From NCBI GenBank assembly GCA_947311845.1, contig CAMZMU010000027.1:32131723-32195722 (forward strand): a stretch of DNA of 64,000 bases. The letters run 5' to 3'. Made by a program: the position numbers and the translations under genes. Below the pieces are notes generated by a model that made no database searches, had not been told where the DNA came from, and saw only the letters and a program-made list of their open reading frames with translations. The stretch comes from Poa pratensis. Its lineage: Eukaryota > Streptophyta > Magnoliopsida > Poales > Poaceae. Below, one piece after another: positions 36,722 through 49,606 of the stretch. Position 1 is the first letter of the stretch. Each line of letters starts with the position of its first letter.

Positions 36722-37966
36722 GCGGCGCAGACGGTCGGCGTTTCCACGGCTCGGTGGAGGGGAGAGGGAGGTGATGGCGCTGGGTCCGGCTGAGGGCGCC
36801 AGAGGGGTTGCGGGGAGCGAGGGGGTGCTGCAGGAACGGTCAGTGGTCGAGGGGGACAGGGTAACGCGTGGGGCATCGATGCCGTGCTCGGCCGGCCATG
36901 GCGTGCGGCGAGCACGGGTGCGTGCGCTGGGGCCGGCTCGTGCGCGTGCAAGGCAGCAGAGGGGCAGAGGGGTTCGGACGCGACGCGGCGGAGGTGACTG
37001 GACCAGAGGGGAGAGGTGGGGCAGCACGAAGGCGTGCGGGGCGTGCCGTGGACCTCGGCGTCGACGCGACGCACGGCGTGCTCTGGCGCGGACGTCGCAC
37101 ACGCCAGAGGGCTCTGCGGCGCTCAGGTCTCGTCGTGCAGAGGCGGAGGGGCTTGGGTGGTGTGGCGGGCACGGCGCGGCGTCGTCTCGGCGTCGCTTCA
37201 GCTCTGCCCGCGAGGTGACCCGTGCGGGAGCTTGCCAGGGACGGCAATGGCGTGGCGGCATCGCCTTGCCTCCTCTGGGGTCAACGAGCACGTTTCTTCT
37301 CCTTCCCTCGAGTGAGTGAGGTGAGGTGAGTGTGGAGATGCTGCTGGACAGCTCGATTTCTCAAAAACGAGCTCGAATTTGGAAGTTGAATTTCGGCTCA
37401 GAGATGAACACAGTGGTGCTCGACATGTGTTCGATCTAATCCCTGAACCAAAACCAAATTTGAAATTTTGAAATTTCTTTTCATAATTTGTTTCCAAATA
37501 TTTTTCCAGGGTTTGTGCCACCACTGGATGATTTAATTTGGTAGTGTAGTTTGAAGATTTTGATGGTTTTCCAAAGTTAAAGAAACATTTGGAAAATTTG
37601 AAAATAGGATTTAGAATAGAATTTAAAATAGAGAGAGGAAAAGAATATGAGGGTAGAGTGGAAGTGATCACCATGTCACCCCACTGAAGTTTTGTTTTGA
37701 AGATCAAATTTTGATTTTCTTAAGAAGATAGAAAAAGTTTGTGTGACTTTTGTCACATTACTTTATGTGGGAAACAATTTGTTGTGCTTCTTTTCTTTGT
37801 TTTCAAATTTTTATTTTAAGGAAACACCACTCAAGCAAGCACACATAAAGTAACAGAAAATTTTTGTTGGCCCACATTTTTGACTAATAAAACAGGGTTA
37901 CAGATTTGGGATGTTACACTTACACGCTAAAACACAAAACAGCGGGTGGGAGAACCTTCACACCGA

Positions 37967-39608
<1,642 letters not shown>

Positions 39609-39830
39609 TTTGCCGAGCTCTCGAGACCGGAGGCGGAGGAGACCTAAACCTGGGGAGGAGAGATGGCGGCCGACGGGGGAGGAGGCGGATTTATCTGTAG
39701 GGGACGAGGAACCCTAACGAGCCGTGCTTTATGGGCTTTATCTATATCCGAATTCAGTGGGCTGCACGAATGTTTTTTTACTTGAGTGGGCTGCACGAAT
39801 TAGGCTGATCTCTTTGTTAATGGGCCGTTA
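39609..39830 (-). promoter_or_regulatory. L18a promoter with telo-box and site II motifs
   Basis: A telo-box (AACCCTAA, plus 39710-39717) is followed upstream by four site II-type TGGGCY elements at 39732, 39758, 39787 and 39821. This combination is the known signature of plant ribosomal-protein promoters, bound by TCP and telo-box factors in dividing cells. A 16-bp segment, AGTGGGCTGCACGAAT, is directly repeated 30 bp apart. Confidence 0.7.
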
Positions 39831-40375
39831 ATACTTGCCTTCTTTCTTAGAATCAAGGAGCTCACTCTTGGAACAATGAGGATCATGACGGATAAGCATA
39901 AAAGTAAGAAGTCCCGCTCGTATCCTTCACGATTTCCTCTCAGCATTCATTTTTATCTTTTCTTGTTCTGAATATCAAACACTTGGGAGTAATTCTGTTA
40001 AAAAACATAAGTCTTCTACAAGGGTGCGATTAGTAAAAGGTTTTCCTTTGCAAAGGTCACTTTTGAAGTATTGACAGCACGCCACGTGGTGGGCTGTACA
40101 GGTAGCAAAAACGAATTTTGCCACTGCCAGCTGATCTGACGGGACGACACGGCAGCACGGCAACCCCCGCGTCTTCGATCCTGCTCCCAGCCAAGCATAC
40201 GCATACGCTTCTGCATGCGAAGCTCCCGCGTGCACTTCCCAGGCAAGGCTCATGCGGAGCCCCCTGCATGCACTTCTCGAGCCAACGCAGTATGTACGTG
40301 TACATACATACTTATTAGAGTTTTTAATATCTAGTACTCTTCCGAGCATCTGTTACACATAGAACACAGTATACC
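39831..40375. other. Intergenic, no recognisable gene
   Basis: No coding region recognised. Short open frames on both strands around 39975-40349 look random. The stretch 39977-40035 is a diverged copy of 41411-41470. Confidence 0.4.
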
Positions 40376-40752
40376 ACAGTTGTACAACCTATACAGCTAC
40401 AAGTTGTACAACTAACAGGTTGTACAATTAAAGAGACACAGGTTATACAACTACACAGACACATGTTGTACAACTACACAGACACAGATTGTACAGACAC
40501 AATTTAAAAAAAACAGACACATATTGTACAACTAACAGGTTGTACAGACACAGGTTGTACAACTATACAGACACACGTTGTACAACTACGCAGACACAGT
40601 TTGTACAGACACAGATTATACAACTAGACAGACACAGATTGTACAGATACATGTTGTACAACTATACATGCACAGGTTATACAACTACGCAAACACAGTT
40701 TGTACAGACATAGACTGTATAACTACACAGACACAAGTTGTACAACTATATA
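40376..40752. repeat. Minisatellite with a TTGTACAACTA(CA)CAGACACA core
   Basis: About 17 imperfect units of roughly 20-25 bp share the 8-bp palindrome TTGTACAA followed by ACAGACACA. Unit length varies because sub-blocks are skipped. Open frames across it (40489-40713 plus) are Tyr/Thr/Gln repeats with no sign of being a gene. Confidence 0.85.
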
Positions 40753-41057
40753 TAACCGGAAGTACAAAAAAAAGTTCGTCGAAACTTATCAACATGGGAT
40801 CTAGTTTTGAAGACCTCGACGCGAGGAGCTCAAAAGTGAAAACGGTTCGTAATTTGGATAAATGGTTCTCAAGATATTTTGTTTTGAAGTTTCGGTTTTG
40901 AAAAATAAAAGGCAAAAACTGCTCTCCCACCTCCGTTGTCCCTTTCTCTCTTCTGCTACCCACTTTCAATCTAGTTATGACACTTGGCGAACATGCATGC
41001 AACTGTTGGTACCGCACGAAGAAAAAGGTGACACTTGTCAACACGAGATGGTCCGCT

Positions 41058-41081
41058 GGGTTCCCTTCGCAAAGGGAACCC
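41058..41081. repeat. Perfect 10-bp inverted repeat
   Basis: GGGTTCCCTT and AAGGGAACCC are separated by CGCA and followed by TTTTT. It forms a strong small hairpin. No element boundary could be tied to it. Confidence 0.6.
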
Positions 41082-42235
41082 TTTTTCTAGTGAATTCGCT
41101 TCTACAATCAATCCAACGCCAAGAAAAGTTAAATCAAAACAACTGGAAAAGAAGTGACAAACAGGTTTAGATACCCAGCCGGATAAGGGAAAGACGTTAG
41201 AGGATCTCCTCCTACACCCCCAATAGACCCCCAAAAGCTCAATGTGGTATAGACGTAAAAATCGGACAGAGCGGCACCCCATGTGTCATTGCCGAGCCAT
41301 TTTTTGTCTGTCATCCCCGAGAAACCCGCCAAATTTAGGCCCTATTCGGTGGTACCGAACTTTGCCCGGACACACCCTTCGACATGCGTGACCCGCCCGT
41401 AATAGACACACAACGTTTGGGAGTAGTTATGTTAAAGACCATAAGTCTTCTACAATTAGCGAGTAATAGCATAGAACCACCACCTTTCACGTCAAATTTC
41501 GAAAAACCACCACTTTTGGTCCAGATCACAGAAGCCCACCACTATTCGCGAGATTATTTCCAATGTGCGGTAGAAATCAATTGAACGCGAATTGACACGA
41601 TTTCTGACAGGTGGGACCCACCAATCAGTGCTTACATGGCAGCATGTGTGGACTATTGGCTGAGTTGGCAGCATCTGTGGACATGGGCCCACCTGTCCAA
41701 CCAACAAAACAATTTAATATCTCAAAAACATAAAAAATCTAAATATAAAAAAAGTCAGAGGCCGGTGAATATCTGTGGACATGGGCCCACCTCGTGCCCT
41801 TCCTCCTCACCAAGGACGCGCTCCTCACGGCCGCGCCGCCGCCGCTCCACGCGCTTCCCTCCTACATCCCCTTCTCGTTCTGCCCGCTTCACTTCCTCCG
41901 CCTTCGCGATCTCAGACCACCCGGTCACCGTCTCGCCCACGCAGCGCCTCAGCGCGCTCCACATCGACGAGGCGCCGGCCCACCCGCGCCGACGTTGCCG
42001 ACCGCCTACTGCGCCTCCTTGTGCCCTTCCCATAGTTTTTGTGTGTTACTAGGTTAGTTTATGTTGAGAAAACGAGAGAATGATGAATTAAGCCAAGTTA
42101 TAGGGATATATATAGAATTTTAGATCTACAAAATGCACGATGAACAACATGTTCAGTGTGAAGGTTTACATTTATGTAATACTTCTATTTCCTTCTTCAA
42201 TGTGACTTTTTTGCTTGTCTCACCACTATTCTCCC
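41082..42235. other. Intergenic DNA with a GC-rich gene-fragment-like block
   Basis: AT-rich sequence holds a GC-rich block (about 41771-42035) that is open in several frames, for example one reading FLLTKDALLTAAPPPLHALP. It could be a captured exon fragment but I do not recognise the source. A perfect 22-bp direct repeat, 41673-41694 and 41771-41792, flanks the A-rich spacer before the block. Confidence 0.3.
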
Positions 42236-43022
42236 TTTTTTTTTTTTTTTTAGCTCAGACGTGCCTCTCATTATATTTATGATTCCAAGCCGCCACAAAG
42301 TTTTGATCATCTCGTACGCCATAGCCCCCATGGTTTTTGGGGACCGGAATCAATATCCAAGTGTGACAAAACAGTAGTGTAGCTTACTGCATGTAAGGGG
42401 GGCCGTTGCCCCCCCCCCCCACACACACACACTCCACCCAATAATCAATATATTGCATTTTCCCACCCCAAGACATCTTTAGCAAGCAACGACACTGACA
42501 ATGACCCTTTAGATTATCTTAGAGATCATCTTTATCCTTCGCTGGAGGGTGCGGCGGCGACCTCAGTCGAGCGGAGGACATGACGTCATGGCGGTGGCCT
42601 CGAGGAGGCAGCTGGAGTGCTACCGGCATTGTTTTGGTACACTCTTGTCATAGAAGCTAGCGCTGCGTGATGCTCTTGCAAATTTTGTAGAGAAAATTTG
42701 GAGCCCATCGTGCTTTGGGTAGGTGTGTGTGCGTTGTTTGAAAAATAAGTTCCCGTCTAAATGTTGTTGTTGTGCATTCCAATTTGCCTAAGTACAATTA
42801 CCTTGTGTAACTATCTCGATGATTAGAACAAGTAGTTAAGAAAGGTTAACAACAAGCCCTAGCTAGCCCTCCGGGGCTATCCACGATAACAACACGACGC
42901 GTCACATCGCGCGGATGGCGAGGGTTTTGCGGGTAAAGGAAAAAAAAAAGGGCGAACAACCTTATGGTACCCGTAATGTACAAGTGTATTTTTCCCATAA
43001 TGTTGGACCCACGTTGCTTATA
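42236..43022. other. Intergenic DNA with T-run and C/AC microsatellites
   Basis: A poly-T run ends at about 42252, and a C11 run merging into (AC)n lies at about 42409-42431. No gene recognised. The piece 42778-42855 resembles 51701-51775 downstream of the NLR gene. Confidence 0.4.
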
Positions 43023-43182
43023 CTCTCTTCGTTTCAAATTAGATGACTTTCATTTGTCTAAATGTGAATGTATCTAGATGTGTAACAAGTCTAGATCCAT
43101 TCGTATCTTGACAAATAGAAGTCATCTATTTTAGAACGGATATCTTGACAAATAGAAGTTATCTATTTTAAAACGGAGGGAG
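43023..43182. mobile_element. Stowaway MITE (Tc1/Mariner type)
   Basis: A 160-bp element starts CTCTCTTCGTTTCAAATTAG and ends with the complementary ACGGAGGGAG, flanked by TA on both sides (43021-43022 and 43183-43184). The right half is internally duplicated: ATCTTGACAAATAGAAGT recurs about 38 bp apart. It is non-coding and needs a transposase in trans. Confidence 0.85.
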
Positions 43183-43935
43183 TAGATGGTTATATCTACA
43201 ATGTATAAGGTAATGTTTGCCACAACTCACAAACAGATAACAATATTGCCCTCTCGATCTTTTGTTCATCAGTCTGCTGCTATTCTGCTACCAACCGTTC
43301 GAGTCCAGATCCTCTGTCAGTGCGCGTGCTAACCCTCGAGTTAAGATCTCAGTGATCAATCAACACTATCCAACCTAGTGCAGCATCAAACAAATAGTGG
43401 GTGGGGGATCACACCACGGGGGGAGCAGCATGCATGAGCACCTCTTTTCTGTTGGCTTCCCTCAAAAGATGGGCACGGTTTGGCGCTATTTGTGGGCGTC
43501 AAAAAGGAGCCCCGGGTGCCGGGTTCACTTGTGCTCTTCCTCGCCATCGCTATCTCGACTGTGCGTCGCCACCCTCGCGCTCCCTCGCCCGGCGAATAAT
43601 TTTGGAGCAAACCGCATCGCCGCCAACATTGTGAGTGCCCCCTCTCCTAGAGCTCTAAATACGAGTGATCTGTGCATGACAGGGGCACGCACCTAAGGTG
43701 TTCGATGAAATGCTGCGTCGTCGATGGGCAATGCAACTAGCTTGGTTGACTTTTTGTGTCACTGCAGCGTTCGAGCACTGCGAGGGCCAGTATCGAGATC
43801 TGAATCCTGAGGTGCTTGGGAAATGAGTGCAGGTAAAGACGTGTCTTTCCATCGATCTATTATGCTCATGTAGGTTCAGGTTCACGTTTGTTAGCTTGAT
43901 ACAATGTACAATGGCCAAGAACTATGGGCTCCACT
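43183..43935. other. Intergenic DNA before the LINE insertion
   Basis: No gene or named repeat recognised. It ends with the left target duplication of the LINE (43920-43935). Confidence 0.4.
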
Positions 43936-44138
43936 ACGGCGGTACCCTCTCTGTTAGGGTTTGTGTGCTCTGGCGGCGGCTCCCTGCCTCGCTGTGAGAT
44001 TGATTCGATCTTCGCTGTTTCTCCATCGACTTCTTCCCTCCTTACACCAATTCGTAGCCCGCATCAGCCTCCATCCGTCAACCGTCGCGGCGCCCGCGTC
44101 TCGTCCCCTTGCGGGTGCGATCTTGGAGCTCCGCGGCA

Positions 44139-45313
44139 ATGGCGGAAACAGCAGGAGGATCGGGGAAGGATGATGATATCGACGACATGTTTAGCAACCT
44201 GGAGTTGAACGAAGATGAGCTTGATGAGGTCGTCATCGGGGCTGAGGAGGCTAAAGAATTCCAGAAAGCAGGCCGCTGGCTGGCGATCGGCCGTGTTCTT
44301 ACCACCAGAAACTTCAGCGCAAAGGCGCTCTTTGAGAAACTCAAATTTGTCTGGAACCTTGCTCGAGACCCAATCTGCCGGGAGGCTGGAGGCAACCTGT
44401 TTATCTTTCAGATGCACTGCCTCGGCGACTGGAAGAAAGTTGTCCACCAAGGTCCATGGACGTTTCGTGGGTGGGGTGTGTTGATCGAAGATTACGACGG
44501 CCTTAGTGATCCAGCATCTGTTCCGCTTGATGGCATGTTCGTTTGGGCACAGATCCATGGTATCCCGGAGCTCTACCGCAAACCTGAAGTGGTGGATGAT
44601 CTATCGCGCAAACTTGGTAGAGTAAAGGAGACGCAACTAGCCCCAAAGCTGTTCTTCGAAGGCAATTATGTCAGGGTGCGTGTCAGAATTCTGGTTTCAA
44701 AACCGCTAATGAGGATTGTTTCCCTTAATCATCCAGAGGGAAGAAAGAGATTGCTTATTAAGTATGAGAAAATCCCCTACTACTGCAAGCATTGCGGCTT
44801 ACTTGGGCATGATTATGAGGAGTGTGGCGACGGCGTATGGGAGGAGAAGCAACTCCAATGGGGTGCTTGGCTGCTGGCTACTCGTAGAGTTAACCAACCG
44901 ATCCCGGCTCCTCGGCGTTTTAACTCTCGTACCCCAAGCCGTGGAGGTAGGGGCGGGCGAGGTGACGGTGCTCATTTTCACTCTCGAAAGCGATCTTCTG
45001 ATGAGGCTGAGTTAGATAAAAGTGCAGACCTAGATGATACGGCAACAAGCCCGTTGAAACCTGTTGATAACAATACTGCATCCGAGTCAGATCCTTCTGC
45101 TCTAGCAAAGAAGCTTAATTTTGTTGGCGAAAAAGCTGCAGCTGATTCTGAAACTGAGCTGCCTGGTGGGGGGCATCACCGTCCCTTGTTCCACCCCTCC
45201 CACCTGCGTATGTTAAAGCAAGAGATAGGACAAAGCTCCGGAAAACTGATGCATCTGAAACCACAATGGCAACATCGGCGGCCTCCTTCGAGGAGGACCG
45301 CCGGGCCCAATGA
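44139..45313 (+). CDS. LINE ORF1 (DUF4283 plus CCHC zinc knuckle)
   Basis: From ATG 44139 an acidic leader leads to a DUF4283 domain (about residues 45-190, with FWNLARDPICREAGGN-type sequence read as FVWNLARDPICREAGGN). A CCHC knuckle (CKHCGLLGHDYEEC) follows at about 215-230, then a Gly/Arg-rich basic region and a Ser/Asp-rich tail. ORF1 proteins bind element RNA and chaperone it. The frame breaks at the G run 45168-45173. With one more G it ends at TGA 45311-45313, giving about 391 residues and overlapping the ORF2 ATG by four bases (ATGA). Without it the frame runs to 45392. Confidence 0.85.
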
Positions 45314-48300
45314 GTATCCTAGTCTGGAACAGCCGGGGATTGGGGCAACCCGCGACTGTTCAAGAGCTGGTCAGATTAATTCTGACACATAAGCCCTGTC
45401 TAGTTTTTATCTGTGAAACTAGACTTTCGAAGGAGCGTGTTCGTAATCTGCGTTTTCGGCTAGGTATGGAAAACTGTTTTCATGTCAAGGGTCTTGGTAA
45501 TGGTGGCGGCATTGCTCTGTACTCTCAGGAAGGTATCTCAGTGGATCTTCTCTCTTTTAGCACGAGGCATATTGATGTGCATGTCAGCGGTGGCCCTTTC
45601 ACTCAATTATGGAGAGGCACCTTTGTCTATGGTGAACCTCGAGCCAGTGATCGTCATCTCATGTGGGACAAGTTGCGCCTAATCAAGCCTCGGTCGACTG
45701 CGCCGTGGCTAATGATCGGTGATTTTAATGAGGCGATGTGGCAAGAAGAACACCTGTCAAGAGCTAGAAGGTCTGAGCGGTTGATGCTGGACTTCCGTGA
45801 GGTCCTTTCACACTGTGATCTACATGATATTGGTTTCATGGGGAGCCCGTGGACATATGATAACAAGCAGCGGGGAGACCGCAACGTCAAGGTGCGTCTG
45901 GACAGGGCGGTAGCTAGCCCGGCTTGGTCTGCTGCGTTCCCTTTGCTAAGACTTAGACACCTCACGTCACCGAGATCGGATCATTGCCCACTGCTGCTGG
46001 CCCGGATGTGCTTATCTACCGTTCACCACCAATCCGCCGGTATGAGGTTATGTGGGAGCGTGATGAGTCTCTCGCTTCGGCAGTCGAGGAAGCGTGGTCG
46101 CGGCGAATACCCACTGCCCATTTGGGTGATCTCCACTCTTCGCTGCGATCGGTCATGACTAATCTGTACTCTTGGAAGGCAAAAAACTTTGATTCAATAC
46201 CAAGAGAAATTGAGAAGAAAAGAAAACTGCTAGAGGCTGTTAACCAATTGCAAGATGAGGAGAGTCTACACCAGAAAACTCAACTCACTAAGGAGATGGA
46301 CGAGCTGCTTTATAGGGAAGAGATTATGTGGATGCAACGGTCTCGTGTTGCGTGGCTGCGAGAGGGCGACCGAAATACAAAATATTTTCATCGCCAAGCA
46401 ACAAGGAGAAAAAAGAAGAACCGCATTAGCAAATTAAAGCGTCCTGATGGCTCTTTTACTTCGGATGCTGAGGAGATGGAGCAGCTTACTAGGACTTTCT
46501 TCCAAGGGCTTTTTACACGTGAAGACAATATTGATCATCAATTATCACGGAGCTACTACAGCAGCGAGTCGATGATGACATGAACTCAAAGCTCTGCAAA
46601 CCATTCTCTGAAAAAGAAATCAGTGACGCCTTATTTCAAATTGGGCCTCTTAAGGCCCAGGCCCGGACGGATTTCCAGCACGTTTCTTGCAGCGAAATTG
46701 GGATTTGTTACGGGATGACGTGGTACGTTCAGTCCAGCGATTCTTTGATGATGGAATTATGCCCGAGGAGGTGAATGATACTGCTATCGTTTTGATCCCA
46801 AAGAAAAACGACCCTGAGGAACTTAAAGACTTCCGCCCAATTAGCCTCTGCAACGTAATTTTTAAAGTGGTTTCGAAGTGCTTGGTGAACAGAATGCGTC
46901 CGCTGCTAGATGACATCATCTCTCCAACTCAAAGTGCATTTATACCGGGACGGCTCATTACGGATAATGCACTTATCGCCTTTGAGTGTATACATTCAAT
47001 TCAGACTGGATCAACTGCTAGGAAGAAATTTTGTGCTTACAAGTTGGACATGGCCAAGGCCTATGACCGAGTGGACTGGAGATTTTTGGAAGGGGTTTTA
47101 GCGAAGCTAGGCTTTCATAGTACATGGATACGGTGGGTAATGGCCTGCGTGACCACCGTACGCTACTCGATTCGCTTTAACGGAAAAATGTTGGACCCCT
47201 TCACTCCAACACGAGGAATTCGCCAAGGTGATCCCCTCTCGCCGTACTTATTTCTTTTTGTGGCTGAAGGTTTGTCTTGTCTCATCAGGAATGGAATTGA
47301 ATCTGCGGCGCTCAAGGAGTTTCATATTAGTAGGAATGGTCCTGGCATTTCCCACCTCCTATTCGCAGACGACAGCTTGCTATTCCTTGAAGGTACCACG
47401 GAGCAAGCGAGAGTGGTTAAGTCTATACTGGACAATTATGAAAAGAGTACAGGACAACTTGTCAGCTTGGGCAAGTGCTCGATCCTGTATGGCGATCAAT
47501 GTTCTGATGTTGTACATATGGAAATAAAGGACATTCTGAATTATGAGACCACATGCTTTGAGGAAAAATACCTAGGCCTTCCGGTTCCAGAAGGGAGACT
47601 TAAAAAAGGGAAGCTGCAATCACATAAGGAACGCTTTCTCAAGAGGGCATCCGACTGGATTGAGAAATACATGTCTGGAGGAGCGAAAGAAATTCTTATC
47701 AAAGCTGTGCTTCAATCCCTCCCTACGTATGCTATGGGAATATTTAAATTTCCGGTTGGATTGCTTGAAGAGTTATCTCAAATTATCCGCAACTTCTGGT
47801 GGGGGGATGAGCATGATCGCAGACATATTCATTGGATGTCTTGGGAGAAGATGACGAGGCCAAAATCGCATGGAGGCATGGGCTTTCGTGACTTGAGGAT
47901 TTTTAACCAAGCCCTCCTAGCTCGTCAAGCTTGGAGACTTATATATGCTCCAAACAGCCTTTGTGCTCGCGTCCTGAAGGCGAAGTATTATCCATCTGGC
48001 AACCTGTTAGACACAGCTTTTATTCAGAACACATCTCAATCCTGGCAAGGGGTGATGCATGGCCTCGAACTACTTAAGAAAGGCGCCATTTGGAGAATTG
48101 GATCTGGCTCCCAGGTGAAGATCTTTAGAGATAATTGGATCCCAAGGTTGAATGATTTAAAGGTGTCCAAGCCCCGTGCAAATATCCGGCGCCGTTGGAT
48201 TTCAGAATTTATCCTCCAGGATACGATGTCATGGGATGAACAGACAATCCGTGCTTGCTGCAACCATTGGGATGCGGATGCGATCCTTGCTATCAAGCTA

Positions 48301-49458
48301 CCACAGAGAAGTTGTGATGATTTCATTGCCTGGCTACCTGAAAGCAATGGACTTTTTTCAGTTCGTTCGGCGTACAGACTCGGTATACAACCTGCACTGG
48401 AAGACCTATCCGCTGGACAGTCGAGCTCGGAACCAAGTGGGGATCGTAGCATCTGGAACTTAGTCTGGCAGGCGGCAGTTCCCCAAAAACTGAAGGTGTT
48501 TGCATGGAAAGTTGCAACGTCTACTCTCGCCGTGTGCTCTGGTGTTCATCATCGCATGCCTCATGTCTCCGCGACGTGCCCTATTTGTGGTGTTGAAACA
48601 GAGGATGATCACCACGCCCTTGTACGCTGCACCCTTGCCTGTGCGCTCCGAGAGGAGCTTCGCAAGTCCTGGAGTTTACCATCGGAGGAAGCATTCTATC
48701 ATTCTAGGCGGGAATGGCTGTTCAGGTTACTCTCTACATTGACAGCTAATGGACGTGCCCAAGTTATCTTCCTTTTGTGGCGTGTCTGGCATCACCGAAA
48801 CAATGTGATTCATGGCGATGGAAGGGCTTCAATTTCGGCCTCGGTGCCATATCTGGTTAACTACTTGAGCTCTTTCTCAGCGGCTTCGGCGTCTTGGAGT
48901 GATCCTAAAGGTAAAACACCACTGCTTGCCGCTCGAGCAGTCGGTAATGAAGCGGCCAGCATGGTGAGCCAATGGACACCACCAAAGGAGGGAGAGCTGA
49001 AGGCGAATGTAGATGCTGGTTGGGATGCTACCTCAAAGAAGGCTGGCATTGGTATTATTATCCGCAACCATCTCGGACAGGTTGTTGTTTCGGAGTGGAA
49101 ATCAATTCATAGTTGCATGAGTGCCGAGGAAGCCGAGGTTTTGGCAGGGCTTGCTGGGCTTCAGCACCTTATCAACCTACGCCAATGGCCTGCCACTCTC
49201 GAGTCTGATTGTCTACGCTTTGTCAAGACTGCATCTGCTCAGTCGGTTGATAGATCAACCCATTGGTCCCTCTATAGTGAGATCAGAGAACTCCTGAAGA
49301 TTTATAGCCAAGTTTCAATTAGCAAGGTGGACCGTAGAAACAATAGAGTAGCTCATGCCTTAGCCCAACTAGGGAAATCAGGTTCTTGTGGCATGTCTTG
49401 GGGATCACCACCGAGCTGCGTCTCGGCTATGGTTGATCTTGATTGTAATTGTGCTTAA
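45310..49458 (+). CDS. LINE ORF2: endonuclease, reverse transcriptase, zf-RVT and RNase H
   Basis: About 1,383 residues. The APE-type endonuclease (residues 1-230) shows VWNSRGLG, FICETRLS, GDFNEAMW and SDHCPLLL. The reverse transcriptase has KLDMAKAYDRVDW, the IRQGDPLSPYLF block and FADDSLLF near residue 685. A zf-RVT region and a C-terminal RNase H (NVDAGWD, AEEAEVLAG, LESDCLRF, RRNNRVAHALAQ; from about residue 1230) follow. The protein nicks target DNA and copies element RNA. Frame breaks lie near 46004 (after the endonuclease), about 46540, and at CCC 46656-46658 just before RT. From 46687 onward 923 codons are open. Each break is one missing base. Confidence 0.92.
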
Positions 49459-49606
49459 TGTTTAAAGGCGGCAAGTTTTCAGACGCACTCTTTCCCTAAC
49501 CAGGGTACCGAAAGGGATTGGCAGGGTTTTAATGAGGCGGGCTTGCTGACCTAATATATGGAGGTTGAAATTTTCAAAAAAAAAAAAAAAAACTATGGGC
49601 TCCACT

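Larger units (their letters stand above)
23453..37918 (-). mobile_element. Complete Ty3/gypsy LTR retrotransposon, chromodomain (Tekay-like) type
   Basis: A 14,466-bp element on the minus strand, bounded by TG...CA LTRs and the 5-bp duplication CTTAC (23448-23452 and 37919-37923). In transcription order it has the 5' LTR (33665-37918), an initiator-tRNA-Met primer-binding site, an extra ORF (33391-32538), gag-pol (32269-27755), a polypurine tract and the 3' LTR (23453-27708). The pol order protease, RT, RNase H, integrase and a chromodomain-like tail makes it a gypsy chromovirus. The large LTRs suggest the Tekay clade. The LTRs differ at only eight places, so insertion is very recent. It sits 48 nt after the stop codon of the L18a gene, in the same orientation. 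Confidence 0.95.
33665..37918 (-). repeat. 5' LTR of the gypsy element (4,254 bp)
   Basis: Near-identical to 23453-27708. By eye I count seven indels and one substitution between the copies. This copy drives transcription of the element and is adjacent to the L18a stop codon. Its U3 starts at 37918. Confidence 0.95.
43936..49590 (+). mobile_element. Full-length L1-clade LINE
   Basis: The element is flanked by perfect 16-bp target-site duplications AACTATGGGCTCCACT (43920-43935 and 49591-49606) and ends in an A-tract of about 15, as expected for target-primed reverse transcription. It has a short 5' UTR, ORF1 (44139-45313), ORF2 (45310-49458) and a 3' UTR of about 115 bp. At 5.65 kb it appears complete. 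The perfect duplications argue for a recent insertion. Four single-base losses interrupt the ORFs as written. Confidence 0.93.

Noticed and set aside
40376..40752. Possible CRISPR-like array
   Set aside because: Units are short, variable and without unique spacers. It is a plant minisatellite.
41058..41086. Hairpin plus T-run resembling a bacterial terminator
   Set aside because: Eukaryotic nuclear DNA with no gene ending there. Kept only as an inverted repeat.
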